Positions 1-6,388 of a DNA stretch of 10,383 nt are shown here, one piece after another; position 1 is the stretch's first letter, and each line of letters begins with the position of its first letter. Source of the DNA: Gemmatimonadota bacterium. GTDB taxonomy: Bacteria; Gemmatimonadota; Gemmatimonadetes; Gemmatimonadales; Gemmatimonadaceae. The translations under genes were made by a program, and so were the position numbers. The notes under the pieces are model-generated. The model ran no database searches, was not told where the DNA came from, and saw nothing but the letters and a program-made list of their open reading frames with translations. The DNA is taken from NCBI GenBank assembly GCA_016704465.1, contig JADJAD010000020.1, forward strand, positions 1-10,383. Direction: 5' to 3'.

Positions 1-398
1 ATCTCGACGAGGGCGAGCTTCTCGGTCATCACGTCGAGGAAGTCCATCGGGTCCATCTCTTCCTTGCCGGCCGCCTTGCGGATCTCGTTGTACGCGGAGC
101 GCAGGAAGTAGGCGTTGGAGACGCCGGGGATCTCGATCGGGTACTGGAAGGCGAGGAAGACGCCGGCGTGGGCGCGCACTTCCGGCTCCATGGCCAGCAG
201 GTCCTGTCCCTCGTACTCCACCGACCCCTTCGTCACCTCATAGCCCGGATGGCCGGCCAGCACCTGCGCCAGCGTCGACTTGCCCGACCCGTTGGGGCCC
301 ATGATGGCGTGCACCTCACCGGCGTTCACCGTGAGGGTGATGCCCTTGAGGATTTCCTTGTCTCCAACTGTGGCGTGCAGATCCTTGATGACGAGCAT
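1..398 (-). CDS. sufC: SufC, Fe-S cluster assembly ATPase (partial, N-terminal ~132 residues)
   Basis: SufC is the cytosolic ABC-type ATPase of the SUF pathway; it binds SufB and SufD and drives scaffold rearrangement during Fe-S cluster assembly. The reading frame starts at the ATG at 398-396 (MLVIKDLHATVGDKEILKGI) and is open to the window edge, so the C-terminal half is missing. Visible motifs are the Walker A sequence GPNGSGKST at about residues 34-42 and a Q-loop in the SufC-typical form AFQYPIEIPGVSN at about residues 83-95. The ABC signature and Walker B lie outside the window. The start has no clear Shine-Dalgarno; the bases just upstream are A/T/C-rich. The gene follows sufB on the same strand but is separated from it by 470 bp of repeats, so it may have its own promoter. 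The family assignment is secure. Confidence 0.95.
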   Translation of the reverse strand, partial: MLVIKDLHATVGDKEILKGITLTVNAGEVHAIMGPNGSGKSTLAQVLAGHPGYEVTKGSVEYEGQDLLAMEPEVRAHAGVFLAFQYPIEIPGVSNAYFLRSAYNEIRKAAGKEEMDPMDFLDVMTEKLALVE

Positions 399-481
399 GG
401 TATGTATGTGTGAGTGAAATATTGAGAGTCGTGTGCTTGGGGGGGGCGGCGATGGGGGAGGGTGGTGAAACGTTTTTTTAC

Positions 482-589
482 CGCAGAGGTCGCAGAGGTC
501 GCAGAGGTCGCAGAGGTCGCAGAGGTCGCAGAGGTCGCAGAGGTCGCAGAGGTCGCAGAGGTCGCAGAGGTCGCAGAGGTCGCAGAGGT
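482..589. repeat. Perfect 9-bp tandem array, 12 copies of CGCAGAGGT
   Basis: Twelve uninterrupted identical copies of CGCAGAGGT run head to tail, preceded by a seven-T run (473-479) and followed by a GC-rich junction. Because 9 is a multiple of 3 and the unit has no stop codon, reading frames are open through it on both strands and give low-complexity peptides (RRG, EVA or ATS repeats). None looks like a real protein. The array lies between sufB and sufC. Copies of the unit can base-pair, with one mismatch, to the CCTCTGCG motif at 627-644. Confidence 0.95.
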
Positions 590-626
590 CGCGGGGCGCA
601 CGGCGTCCCATGATCCAAGATTTGTT

Positions 627-838
627 CCTCTGCGTCCTCTGCGGTTCCAAGCTCTTGTTTTTGCACCACAGAGGTCACAGAGGTCCAGGCAACAGCGTCA
701 GACAACTTCCAGTTGTCCTCCTCAGTGTCCTCTGTGTCCTCTGTCAGTTCAATGCTTGTGTTTTTTGCACCACAGAGATCGCAGAGGACTCAGCGTCAAC
801 TCTCCAGCTTCTTCCCTCCGCCTTCTCTGCGGTTCAAC
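627..838. repeat. Degenerate CAGAGG / CCTCTG inverted-repeat modules
   Basis: After the array, right-type motifs (T-run, GCACCACAGAG, then a second CAGAGG) occur at about 657-683 and 761-787. Left-type motifs (CCTCTG-YG-TCCTCTG, then GGTTC or AGTTC and AA) occur at 627-650, 729-752 and, weaker, 816-837. Right and left motifs alternate about 100 bp apart, so each right motif can fold with the next left motif. For example CACAGAGGTCACAGAGG at 667-683 is nearly the reverse complement of 729-744. With the array acting as the first right motif, there are three successive hairpin modules. This resembles dispersed intergenic repeats that I recall from Gemmatimonadota, Planctomycetota and Verrucomicrobiota. 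No protein is encoded. Confidence 0.8.
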
Positions 839-868
839 GCGTTTCTTTCTTCACAACAGCCCCGGCCT

Positions 869-2302
869 TTAGCCGACCGACCCCTCGAGTGTAATCCCCA
901 GCAACTGCTGCGCCTCCAACGCAAACTCCATCGGCAGCTCCTTGAACACCTCGCGGCAGAATCCGGAGACGATCATCGACACCGCCTGCTCGGCGCTCAT
1001 CCCCCGCTGCTTCAGGTAGAAGATCTGGTCTTCCCCGATCTTCGCCGTGCTCGCCTCGTGCTCGATGGTCGCCGAGTTGTTCTGCACTTCGATGTACGGG
1101 AAGGTGTGGGCCCCGCAGGCATTGCCGATCAGCATCGAGTCGCACTGCGTGTAGTTGCGTGCATTCTCGGCCTTGGGCATCACCTTCACCTGGCCACGAT
1201 ACGAATTCTGTCCCTTGCCCGCCGAGATGCCCTTGGAGACGATGTTCGACTTCGTGTTGCGGCCGATGTGGATCATCTTTGTCCCGGTGTCGGCCTGCTG
1301 CATGTTGTTGACAACCGCCACCGAGTAGAACTCGCCGGTCGAGTTGTCGCCCTGCAGGATCACGCTTGGGTACTTCCAGGTGATCGCCGAGCCCGTCTCC
1401 ACCTGCGTCCACGAGATCTTGGAGTTCGTCATCGCCTTGCCGCGCTTGGTGACGAAGTTGTAGATGCCGCCCACGCCGTGCTCGTCGCCAGCGTACCAGT
1501 TCTGCACCGTCGAATACTTCACCGTGGCGTTGTCGAGGGCGACGATCTCCACCACCGCGGCATGCAGCTGGTTGGTGGAGCGCTTGGGGGCGGTGCACCC
1601 CTCGAGGTAGCTGACATAGGAGCCTTCATCGGCAACGATCAGCGTGCGCTCGAACTGCCCCGTGTCGGCAGCATTGATCCGGAAATACGTCGACAGCTCC
1701 ATCGGGCAGCGCACCCCCTTGGGGATGTACACGAACGAGCCGTCGGAGAAGACCGCCGAGTTGAGCGCGGCGAAGAAGTTGTCGCTGTAGGGGACCACCG
1801 AGCCGAGGTACTTCTCGATCAGGTCGGGATGGTCGCGCGTCGCCTCACCAAACGAGCAGAAGATGATCCCGTGCTTCTTCAGCTCTTCCTTGTAGGTCGT
1901 GCCGACCGAAACCGAATCGAAGACCGCGTCGACGGCGACCCCGGCGAGCAGCTTCTGCTCGTTGAGCGGAATCCCGAGCTTCTCGTACGTCTCGCGAATC
2001 TTGGGGTCGAGTTCGTCGAGGCTGGCAAGCGGCTTGACCGACTTCGGCGACGAGTAATAGCTGGTCGCCTGGTAGTCGATGGGCTTGTAGCTGACGTTGG
2101 GCCAGCGCGGCTCCGTCATCTGCTGCCAGCGGCGGAAGGCCTTGAGGCGCCACTCCAGCAGGAAGGCGGGCTCGTTCTTCTTGCCCGAAATGATGCGCAC
2201 CACGTCCTCGTTGAGGCCGGGGGGGATCGTGTCGGTGTCGATGTCGGTGCTGAAGCCGTACTGGTATTCCTTGGAAACCAGTTGGTCGATGGCAGAGCTC
2301 AT
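869..2302 (-). CDS. sufB: SufB, Fe-S cluster scaffold subunit of SufBCD
   Basis: SufB is the cytosolic scaffold on which sulfur from SufS/SufE and iron are assembled into Fe-S clusters in the SufBC2D complex. The 477-residue protein has family-typical length and motifs: SYLEGCTAPKRSTNQLHAAV at about 230-250, QCDSMLIG at 386-393 and GAHTFPYIEV at 396-405. By spacing, C236, C387, H415 and E416 match E. coli C254, C405, H433 and E434: the gaps of 151 and 28 residues are identical. The sulfur-entry cysteine and cluster-assembly residues are therefore present. The start is the ATG at 2302, which overlaps the sufR stop as ATGA; AGGAG at 2312-2308 lies 5 bases upstream. It is probably translationally coupled to sufR. 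The frame is intact. Confidence 0.97.
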   Translation of the reverse strand: MSSAIDQLVSKEYQYGFSTDIDTDTIPPGLNEDVVRIISGKKNEPAFLLEWRLKAFRRWQQMTEPRWPNVSYKPIDYQATSYYSSPKSVKPLASLDELDPKIRETYEKLGIPLNEQKLLAGVAVDAVFDSVSVGTTYKEELKKHGIIFCSFGEATRDHPDLIEKYLGSVVPYSDNFFAALNSAVFSDGSFVYIPKGVRCPMELSTYFRINAADTGQFERTLIVADEGSYVSYLEGCTAPKRSTNQLHAAVVEIVALDNATVKYSTVQNWYAGDEHGVGGIYNFVTKRGKAMTNSKISWTQVETGSAITWKYPSVILQGDNSTGEFYSVAVVNNMQQADTGTKMIHIGRNTKSNIVSKGISAGKGQNSYRGQVKVMPKAENARNYTQCDSMLIGNACGAHTFPYIEVQNNSATIEHEASTAKIGEDQIFYLKQRGMSAEQAVSMIVSGFCREVFKELPMEFALEAQQLLGITLEGSVG

Positions 2303-3027
2303 GGCGTCTCCTGCAACGCAGGCGCCCCCAAACGCGAGGGCCCGATCTGGACAAGGGAATCCGGCTCAGCGGCGGCGGTGCCGGCCGGGTCGGACGGGTG
2401 AATGCAGTACTCGCAGCAGTTGGCACCTGCGGCGATATGACTCTGGCGCGTCACGTGTGCCCCGAGCACTTCCTCGAGGAACGACTTCTCGGCGACGCAG
2501 ATCTCCGGAAAGCGCTCAATGACCGCGCGAATGGCGCAATTGTTTTCACGCAGCGTCGCCCCTTCCTCTCCCGGTGCCTCGGCCATGTAGCCGAGCGTGG
2601 TGAGGAGTTCGGCGAGCCGCTCTGCCCGTTGATTCAACGGCAACCGAGCCAGCTCCGGTTTCGCCTTTTCGGCGATATCGGCCCAACGTTTCCGGAAGAG
2701 GTCAATGACTCCGTCGCTCCCGAACTGCTGGCGCACCAACTCCAGCACTTCGTTCAGGGCCGAGTCATACGCGCGGGGGAAGAGACGCTCGCCGACCTCG
2801 GTAAGGGAGAAGGCGAAGACCGGGCCCCCGACCCCGCGGATTTCGCGCTGATATCGGACGACGCCCTCTATTTCAAGCTCCTTGAGGTGACGGCGGAGGG
2901 CGTTGGGCGTGACGCCAAACAGCGCCCCAAGTTCTTTGGTGGTAAGCGGTTGCGCTTTCTTCAGGGCGACGAGCACGTCGCCGCGGAGTCCGCGGTAACC
3001 GGGGAGTGGGGCGGTGGGGGCTGCCAT
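2299..3027 (-). CDS. sufR: SufR-like Fe-S-sensing transcriptional repressor
   Basis: This 242-residue regulator heads the suf block. Residues 12-66 form a DeoR-type winged helix-turn-helix: LTTKELGALFGVTPNALRRH is the helix-turn-helix and GVVRYQREIRGVGGPVFAFS the wing. The C-terminal half carries candidate [4Fe-4S] ligands at C164, C177, C204, C205 and C208. The C164-x12-C177 spacing agrees with the SufR family as I remember it. By the cyanobacterial pattern a third cysteine would fall near 191, where this protein has His, so the ligand set may differ. SufR proteins repress suf genes when the cluster is bound. It overlaps sufB by 4 bases, and its promoter carries a matching CAAC-N6-GTTG operator. 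No Shine-Dalgarno precedes the ATG at 3027, so the start could be leaderless. The family is fairly sure; cluster binding is inferred. Confidence 0.88.
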   Translation of the reverse strand: MAAPTAPLPGYRGLRGDVLVALKKAQPLTTKELGALFGVTPNALRRHLKELEIEGVVRYQREIRGVGGPVFAFSLTEVGERLFPRAYDSALNEVLELVRQQFGSDGVIDLFRKRWADIAEKAKPELARLPLNQRAERLAELLTTLGYMAEAPGEEGATLRENNCAIRAVIERFPEICVAEKSFLEEVLGAHVTRQSHIAAGANCCEYCIHPSDPAGTAAAEPDSLVQIGPSRLGAPALQETP

Positions 3028-3032
3028 GCACT

Positions 3033-3062
3033 AAAACTCGCCGAATCCCGGTAATAAGTCAA
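3033..3062 (-). promoter_or_regulatory. Likely sufR-sufB promoter
   Basis: A -35-like TTGACT occupies 3062-3057 on the minus strand. About 18 bases later a weak A/T-rich AGTTTT (3038-3033) is the only -10 candidate. Transcription from it would begin close to the ATG at 3027, which agrees with the missing Shine-Dalgarno. The -35 is good and the -10 is poor. Confidence 0.45.
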
Positions 3063-3073
3063 CGAAAGTGTTG
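3060..3073 (-). promoter_or_regulatory. SufR-type operator, CAAC-N6-GTTG
   Basis: On the minus strand the sequence reads CAAC ACTTTC GTTG, an exact match to the CAAC-N6-GTTG inverted repeat described for cyanobacterial SufR. It lies 32 bases upstream of the sufR ATG and overlaps the likely -35 hexamer, which suits direct repression and autoregulation. Its role is inferred from sequence and position. Confidence 0.72.
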
Positions 3074-3150
3074 GCGGATTAACGCGGCGGGAGAAGGGAT
3101 GCGGGGGATTGGGCTCCCCAGTTCGCGACGGCGATTGCTCCACGCTCGGC

Positions 3151-3175
3151 AGCTGAACGGGGGACCCGTTCAGCT
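3151..3175. terminator. Hairpin spanning the permease stop codon
   Basis: AGCTGAACGGG and CCCGTTCAGCT form a perfect 11-bp stem around a 3-base loop. The permease TGA stop at 3172-3170 lies inside the stem. No T-tract follows on either strand, so it is not a classical intrinsic terminator. It could still protect the mRNA end or help isolate the suf promoter from read-through. Confidence 0.45.
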
Positions 3176-4462
3176 TGCGCGTCGCACCCAGCGCAGCACC
3201 TCGGCGAGAGATGCCCGTTTGCCGTACATGAGGATCCCCGTGCGATAGACGCGCGCGGCGAAGGCCATGCCGAGATAGCTCGACGCCACGAGCGCCAGGA
3301 TGGACAGCGTGATGTCCCACGGGGCGATTTCGACAGCCGTCATGCGCAATGGCATCATGATTGGCGCCGTGAACGGGAACCATGACAGCACCTGTGCGAG
3401 CGTGCCATCGGGCGCGCTCAGGACTGGTTGCAGGAACATGATTCCGCCGACGAGGAGCAGGACGACCGGGAGTTGCGCCTGTTGGGCCTCCTGCTCGCTG
3501 CTGGTCATGGCGCCCACGGCGGCGAACAGGGAGGCATACAGGACGTAGCCGAGCAGGAAGTACAGGATCAGCACAACGAGCATGAACGCGGAGATCGGTG
3601 GCACCCCGACGAACGGCACGACGTTGACACCCAGCATCCCCAGCAGTGCCGCACGGTACTTGGCCATGATGAAGGCTGCGGCCACCCAGATCAGCATCTG
3701 CGTGAGCCCCACGCCGCCAACGCCGAGCACCTTTCCGGCCAGCAGCTTCGTCGGTGGGACGCTCGCGACGATCATCTCCGCGACGCGTGTCTGCTTCTCC
3801 TCGATCACGCTGCGCAGGACGTTCTGCCCATAGAGCATGATCGTGAAGTAGAGGAGCATCGCCACCGAGATTGCGAACAGGAGGGAGAGCCGACCAGAGC
3901 CGGCGGCCTTGCCGGAGGACGTGATGCGGTCCGCCTTCAGCGAGAACGGCCGTCGGCTGATTCGCGCCGCCTCCCCGGCGGTCAGTCCCGCCGATTCCAT
4001 CTGGCTCGCGAGCAGCTGCCGCTCGACCACCCGGCGCAGGAAATCCATGTCGGCGATGGCCGTCGCATTGGTGCCCACATAACGAGCGGTCCCGGTGGTG
4101 AGCACGTTCGAGGGGAGGACGAGATAGCCAAGCAGCGCCTTGGTGATCACGTCCCGATTCGCCTGCGATTCTTCCTCGGGCAGCATCCCGGCCGTCACGG
4201 CCACGACCTGCGTCTTTGATGGGTCGCCGGTGATCCCCCCGCCCAGCTCATAGCCGATCAGCTGGCCGAGGTCCGTCCCCGAGGCGTCGAGGATCCGGAT
4301 GCGGCTCACTTCGGCCGATGCCTTGGTACGCTGTCCCATGTAGGACGGGAGGAACATGAGCGCCCCGAAGAGGAGCGGCCCGAAGAGCGTGGCGATCACG
4401 AACCAGCGCGTGCGCACGCGCTCGAGATATTCACGCTTGATGACGGCCCAGACAACTCGCAT
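3170..4462 (-). CDS. ABC-2 family (NatB-like) export permease
   Basis: This 430-residue integral membrane protein belongs to the ABC-2/NatB permease family (COG1668-like), the membrane half of an export ABC transporter. After a basic amphipathic start (MRVVWAVIKREYLERVRTRW), TM1 spans about 20-40. A large extracytoplasmic domain (about 41-190) follows, then hydrophobic segments at about 191-211, 247-268, 290-318, 330-350 and 383-404. The cytoplasmic stretch IEEKQTRVAEMIVASVPPTK at 220-239 and SSEQEAQQAQLP at 321-332 are family hallmarks. No partner ATPase gene lies next to it in this window, and the substrate cannot be told. The start at 4462 fits the family N-terminus but has only a weak ribosome binding site. 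The frame is intact. It sits upstream of sufR but appears to be a separate transcription unit. Confidence 0.9.
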   Translation of the reverse strand: MRVVWAVIKREYLERVRTRWFVIATLFGPLLFGALMFLPSYMGQRTKASAEVSRIRILDASGTDLGQLIGYELGGGITGDPSKTQVVAVTAGMLPEEESQANRDVITKALLGYLVLPSNVLTTGTARYVGTNATAIADMDFLRRVVERQLLASQMESAGLTAGEAARISRRPFSLKADRITSSGKAAGSGRLSLLFAISVAMLLYFTIMLYGQNVLRSVIEEKQTRVAEMIVASVPPTKLLAGKVLGVGGVGLTQMLIWVAAAFIMAKYRAALLGMLGVNVVPFVGVPPISAFMLVVLILYFLLGYVLYASLFAAVGAMTSSEQEAQQAQLPVVLLLVGGIMFLQPVLSAPDGTLAQVLSWFPFTAPIMMPLRMTAVEIAPWDITLSILALVASSYLGMAFAARVYRTGILMYGKRASLAEVLRWVRRAS

Positions 4463-4847
4463 TGGATCGCGCCGCGGTCAGAGTTGAAGCTGCAGGAGTT
4501 GCACGGGTGGCCACAGAAGGTAACCCGTGACCAGCGTCACGCGAGACGTGTGTGCGCGCGACCGAACAGCGGCGCGCGACTCGGACTACCACGAGTGTAC
4601 AGCGCCTCGCGCGCCGCCGACATTCTCTCGTGCATGCTCGGAACGGACGTGTCGGGGTATCGACACTGATGGCGCAACAGGAAGGGAGGAAGTGGCGGTG
4701 GTCCGCACGCTCCGTCTCCGGCATGCACGAGGCTCGATACCGCTGTGATGCACACGCTGCACGGCAGACGGCGGATTTCACACAGATGTCTCCGCGGATT
4801 CGCGGAACCCTCGCGACGCATCGCGGGTTCTCTCGAAGAGACCAATC
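4463..4847. other. Gene-free stretch upstream of the permease
   Basis: No convincing gene is seen here. Frames open on both strands give arginine- and cysteine-rich peptides without family features. CACGGGT (4502-4508) and ACCCGTG (4523-4529) can form a 7-bp hairpin in the permease 5' leader. Near 4775-4808, CGGATTTCACACAGATG is followed by TCCGCGGATTCGCGGA, itself a 6-bp hairpin (4793-4808). That piece resembles another intergenic repeat type seen in repeat-rich environmental genomes. Confidence 0.5.
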
Positions 4848-5216
4848 ATGTCGACATTCACGCACGCTTTTGAGACACACCGCCCGGCTGACCGGCGGCT
4901 CGCACCGCTCTATCGCGTGGCGCACTCGTCAATTCCGGGCACTCGCGGTTCGTTGGGACACGACGAATCGTTGGGGCCCGTCGGGTTCACCTCTGCCGTC
5001 CCGGTCATCATGCCGCGCATCGCGCCGACGGTCGCCCCGGTCGGTCGTGAACGCCTGATCGCCGTGCGCAACGTGCACGACGCAGCGGTGGTCGTGTGTG
5101 GTGCCGTCACGGGGCAGGAGTATTCCTTCGCCGCGATGGAGGCCCGTGAGATTCCGCTGGCCGACGCACGACTGCTTGTGTCTGGCGGCGACTTCGCCTT
5201 CAGTGGGGGACGATGA
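4848..5216 (+). CDS. Small hypothetical protein, 122 residues
   Basis: I do not recognise this gene. The first ~45 residues are basic and of mixed codon quality. From about 4978 onward the frame has strongly G/C-ending codons and a plausible folded sequence (VGRERLIAVRNVHDAAVVV), as a real gene in this genome would. The C-terminus GQEYSFAAMEAREIPLADAR is followed by LLVSGGDF. This vaguely recalls small proteins ending in a 'dA-x-x-LL-x-sGdF' motif, but I cannot name a function. Only a weak purine stretch (GAAGAGA) precedes the ATG, so the true start may be internal. The 3' end overlaps the convergent alcohol dehydrogenase gene by 17 bases. Confidence 0.45.
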   Translation: MSTFTHAFETHRPADRRLAPLYRVAHSSIPGTRGSLGHDESLGPVGFTSAVPVIMPRIAPTVAPVGRERLIAVRNVHDAAVVVCGAVTGQEYSFAAMEAREIPLADARLLVSGGDFAFSGGR

Positions 5217-6243
5217 TCGCCTTCGTGACCTCGCGCTTCTCCACGGCGGCCAGCGCCACCTGCGCCTGGTCGAGCGTGTAGCGGCGCTCGACCATGTCGC
5301 GCCAGGGAATGCGGTCGCCGTGCTTGGCGGCGATCGCGACGGCGCGATGCACGTGCGAGAAGTCGCTCCCCCAGCACCCGCGAATCTCGACGTGCTTGCG
5401 GTTGATGTGGTAGTGCGGATGGATGCGAACGTCCCCGTTGTCCGTGTAGTGCCCGCAGATGACGACGCGGCCCCCGTCGCGCACCAGGTCGAGGGCCTGC
5501 ACGACGGCGTCGGGAGCGCCGCTGGCCTCGATGACGGTGTCGACACCATGCCCGTCCGTCGCCTCGAGGACCGCGTCGCGTCTCGCCTCGGGTGACAGGT
5601 CGAGTCCCAGCGAGTCGGTGGCGCCCATGCGCCGGGCGAAATCGAGCCGAGCGGCGGGATCGCCGATGGCGAAGACGCGCCCCGCCCCCGACAGCGACGC
5701 GAGGGCCACGATGGACTGCCCCACGGGCCCGACCCCCAGCACGGCGACGTCATGCCCCAGTCGCAACTCGGCGCGATCGACGGCGTGCAGCGCCGTGACC
5801 AGGCCGCAGCCGCCCCCCATGAAGGTCGCCTCGTCGAGCGCGTCGGGCAGGCGCACCATGTGGACGCCCGGCTTCATCCACAGGTATTCGCCCCACCCGC
5901 CCAGCAGTCCCTCATTCGCGCTGTAGGTGATGCCGTACACCTTGCGGTGCGGGCAGCGCGTGGACTGCCTGGCCACGAGGCACTGGTAGCAGCGTCCACA
6001 CGTGCCGTGCACGTCGAGAAACGTGACCCGGTCGCCTAACGCGAACAGCCGCCCCTCGATGTCCTCGATCGGTCCGGCCATCTCGTCGATGACCCCGACG
6101 GAGACGTGTCCGGGGATGATCGGATACGGCACCCCGGACAGGCGGCCGTGGTACAGGTGCACGTCGGTGCCGCAGACCTCCGAGTACGTCACCCGCAGTG
6201 TGGCGGCGCCGGGAGTCAGCGTGGGGCGCGGCAACTCCACCAC
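5200..6243 (-). CDS. Zinc-dependent medium-chain alcohol dehydrogenase family protein
   Basis: A GroES-like plus Rossmann medium-chain dehydrogenase/reductase (COG1063-type) that oxidises an alcohol or polyol with NAD(P); the substrate is unknown. In the 347-residue frame the catalytic-zinc ligands are C24 (CGTD), H46 (IPGHV) and C146 (GGGCGL). The structural-zinc site is C82, C85, C88 and C97. The nucleotide-binding loop is GVGPVG at 170-175, with D195 after the second strand favouring NAD. The usual GHE after the catalytic His is GHV here. The GTG start at 6243 leaves out the family's first strand. Upstream, a different frame gives AVIMPAPGA (about 6278-6252), which joins PLQVVELPRP if one base is restored near 6252-6258. 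The true start is probably the ATG at 6269, or 6287, where the frame carries a TGA as codon 3. Confidence 0.88.
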   Translation of the reverse strand: MVELPRPTLTPGAATLRVTYSEVCGTDVHLYHGRLSGVPYPIIPGHVSVGVIDEMAGPIEDIEGRLFALGDRVTFLDVHGTCGRCYQCLVARQSTRCPHRKVYGITYSANEGLLGGWGEYLWMKPGVHMVRLPDALDEATFMGGGCGLVTALHAVDRAELRLGHDVAVLGVGPVGQSIVALASLSGAGRVFAIGDPAARLDFARRMGATDSLGLDLSPEARRDAVLEATDGHGVDTVIEASGAPDAVVQALDLVRDGGRVVICGHYTDNGDVRIHPHYHINRKHVEIRGCWGSDFSHVHRAVAIAAKHGDRIPWRDMVERRYTLDQAQVALAAVEKREVTKAIIVPH

Positions 6244-6299
6244 CTGGAGCGGGCGCCTGGGGCGGGCATGATGACGGCTCAGGGCATGCGGTGTCCTGT

Positions 6300-6374
6300 G
6301 GGCGTCGGTGCTGGGGCGTCGGTGCTGGGCGTCGGCGGCGTCGGTGCAATGCGTCGGTGATGTCTGTCGGTGCC
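6300..6374. repeat. Short imperfect tandem repeat, core GCGTCGGTG
   Basis: Five to six imperfect copies of GCGTCGGTG(CT), spaced about 9-15 bases apart, fill the gap between the MobA-like stop (6389) and the start of the dehydrogenase. The two best copies are at 6300-6312 and 6314-6326. The frame that runs into it from the MobA-like gene is Pro/Thr/Ala-rich and results from the frameshift in that gene. Confidence 0.65.
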
Positions 6375-6388
6375 GCGATGGGCGGAAC

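Noticed and set aside
482..589. CRISPR array
   Set aside because: Units are 9 bp and contiguous with no spacers, and no cas genes are present.
326..872. Open frames through the 9-bp array encoding RRG, EVA or ATS repeats
   Set aside because: They exist only because a 9-base unit without stops is open in several frames; there is no ribosome binding site or non-repeat domain.
713..2401. Long plus-strand open frame (562 codons)
   Set aside because: It is antisense to intact sufB; the peptide is His/Arg/Leu-rich with no motifs, a normal shadow in GC-rich DNA.
3151..3175. Classical Rho-independent terminator
   Set aside because: The stem is excellent but there is no T-tract on either strand, so it was kept only as a low-confidence hairpin.
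3428..4219. Plus-strand frame opposite the permease
   Set aside because: Gln/His/Arg-rich antisense shadow; the minus-strand protein has clear transmembrane and family motifs.
4929..5753. Minus-strand 274-codon frame
   Set aside because: It is an off-frame shadow of the dehydrogenase and reads as Arg/Ser/Thr-rich low-quality sequence.
6279..6388. Arg/Pro/Thr-rich C-terminal tail of the MobA-like frame
   Set aside because: The family sequence continues in another frame to a stop at 6389, so this tail is a frameshift product over the minisatellite.
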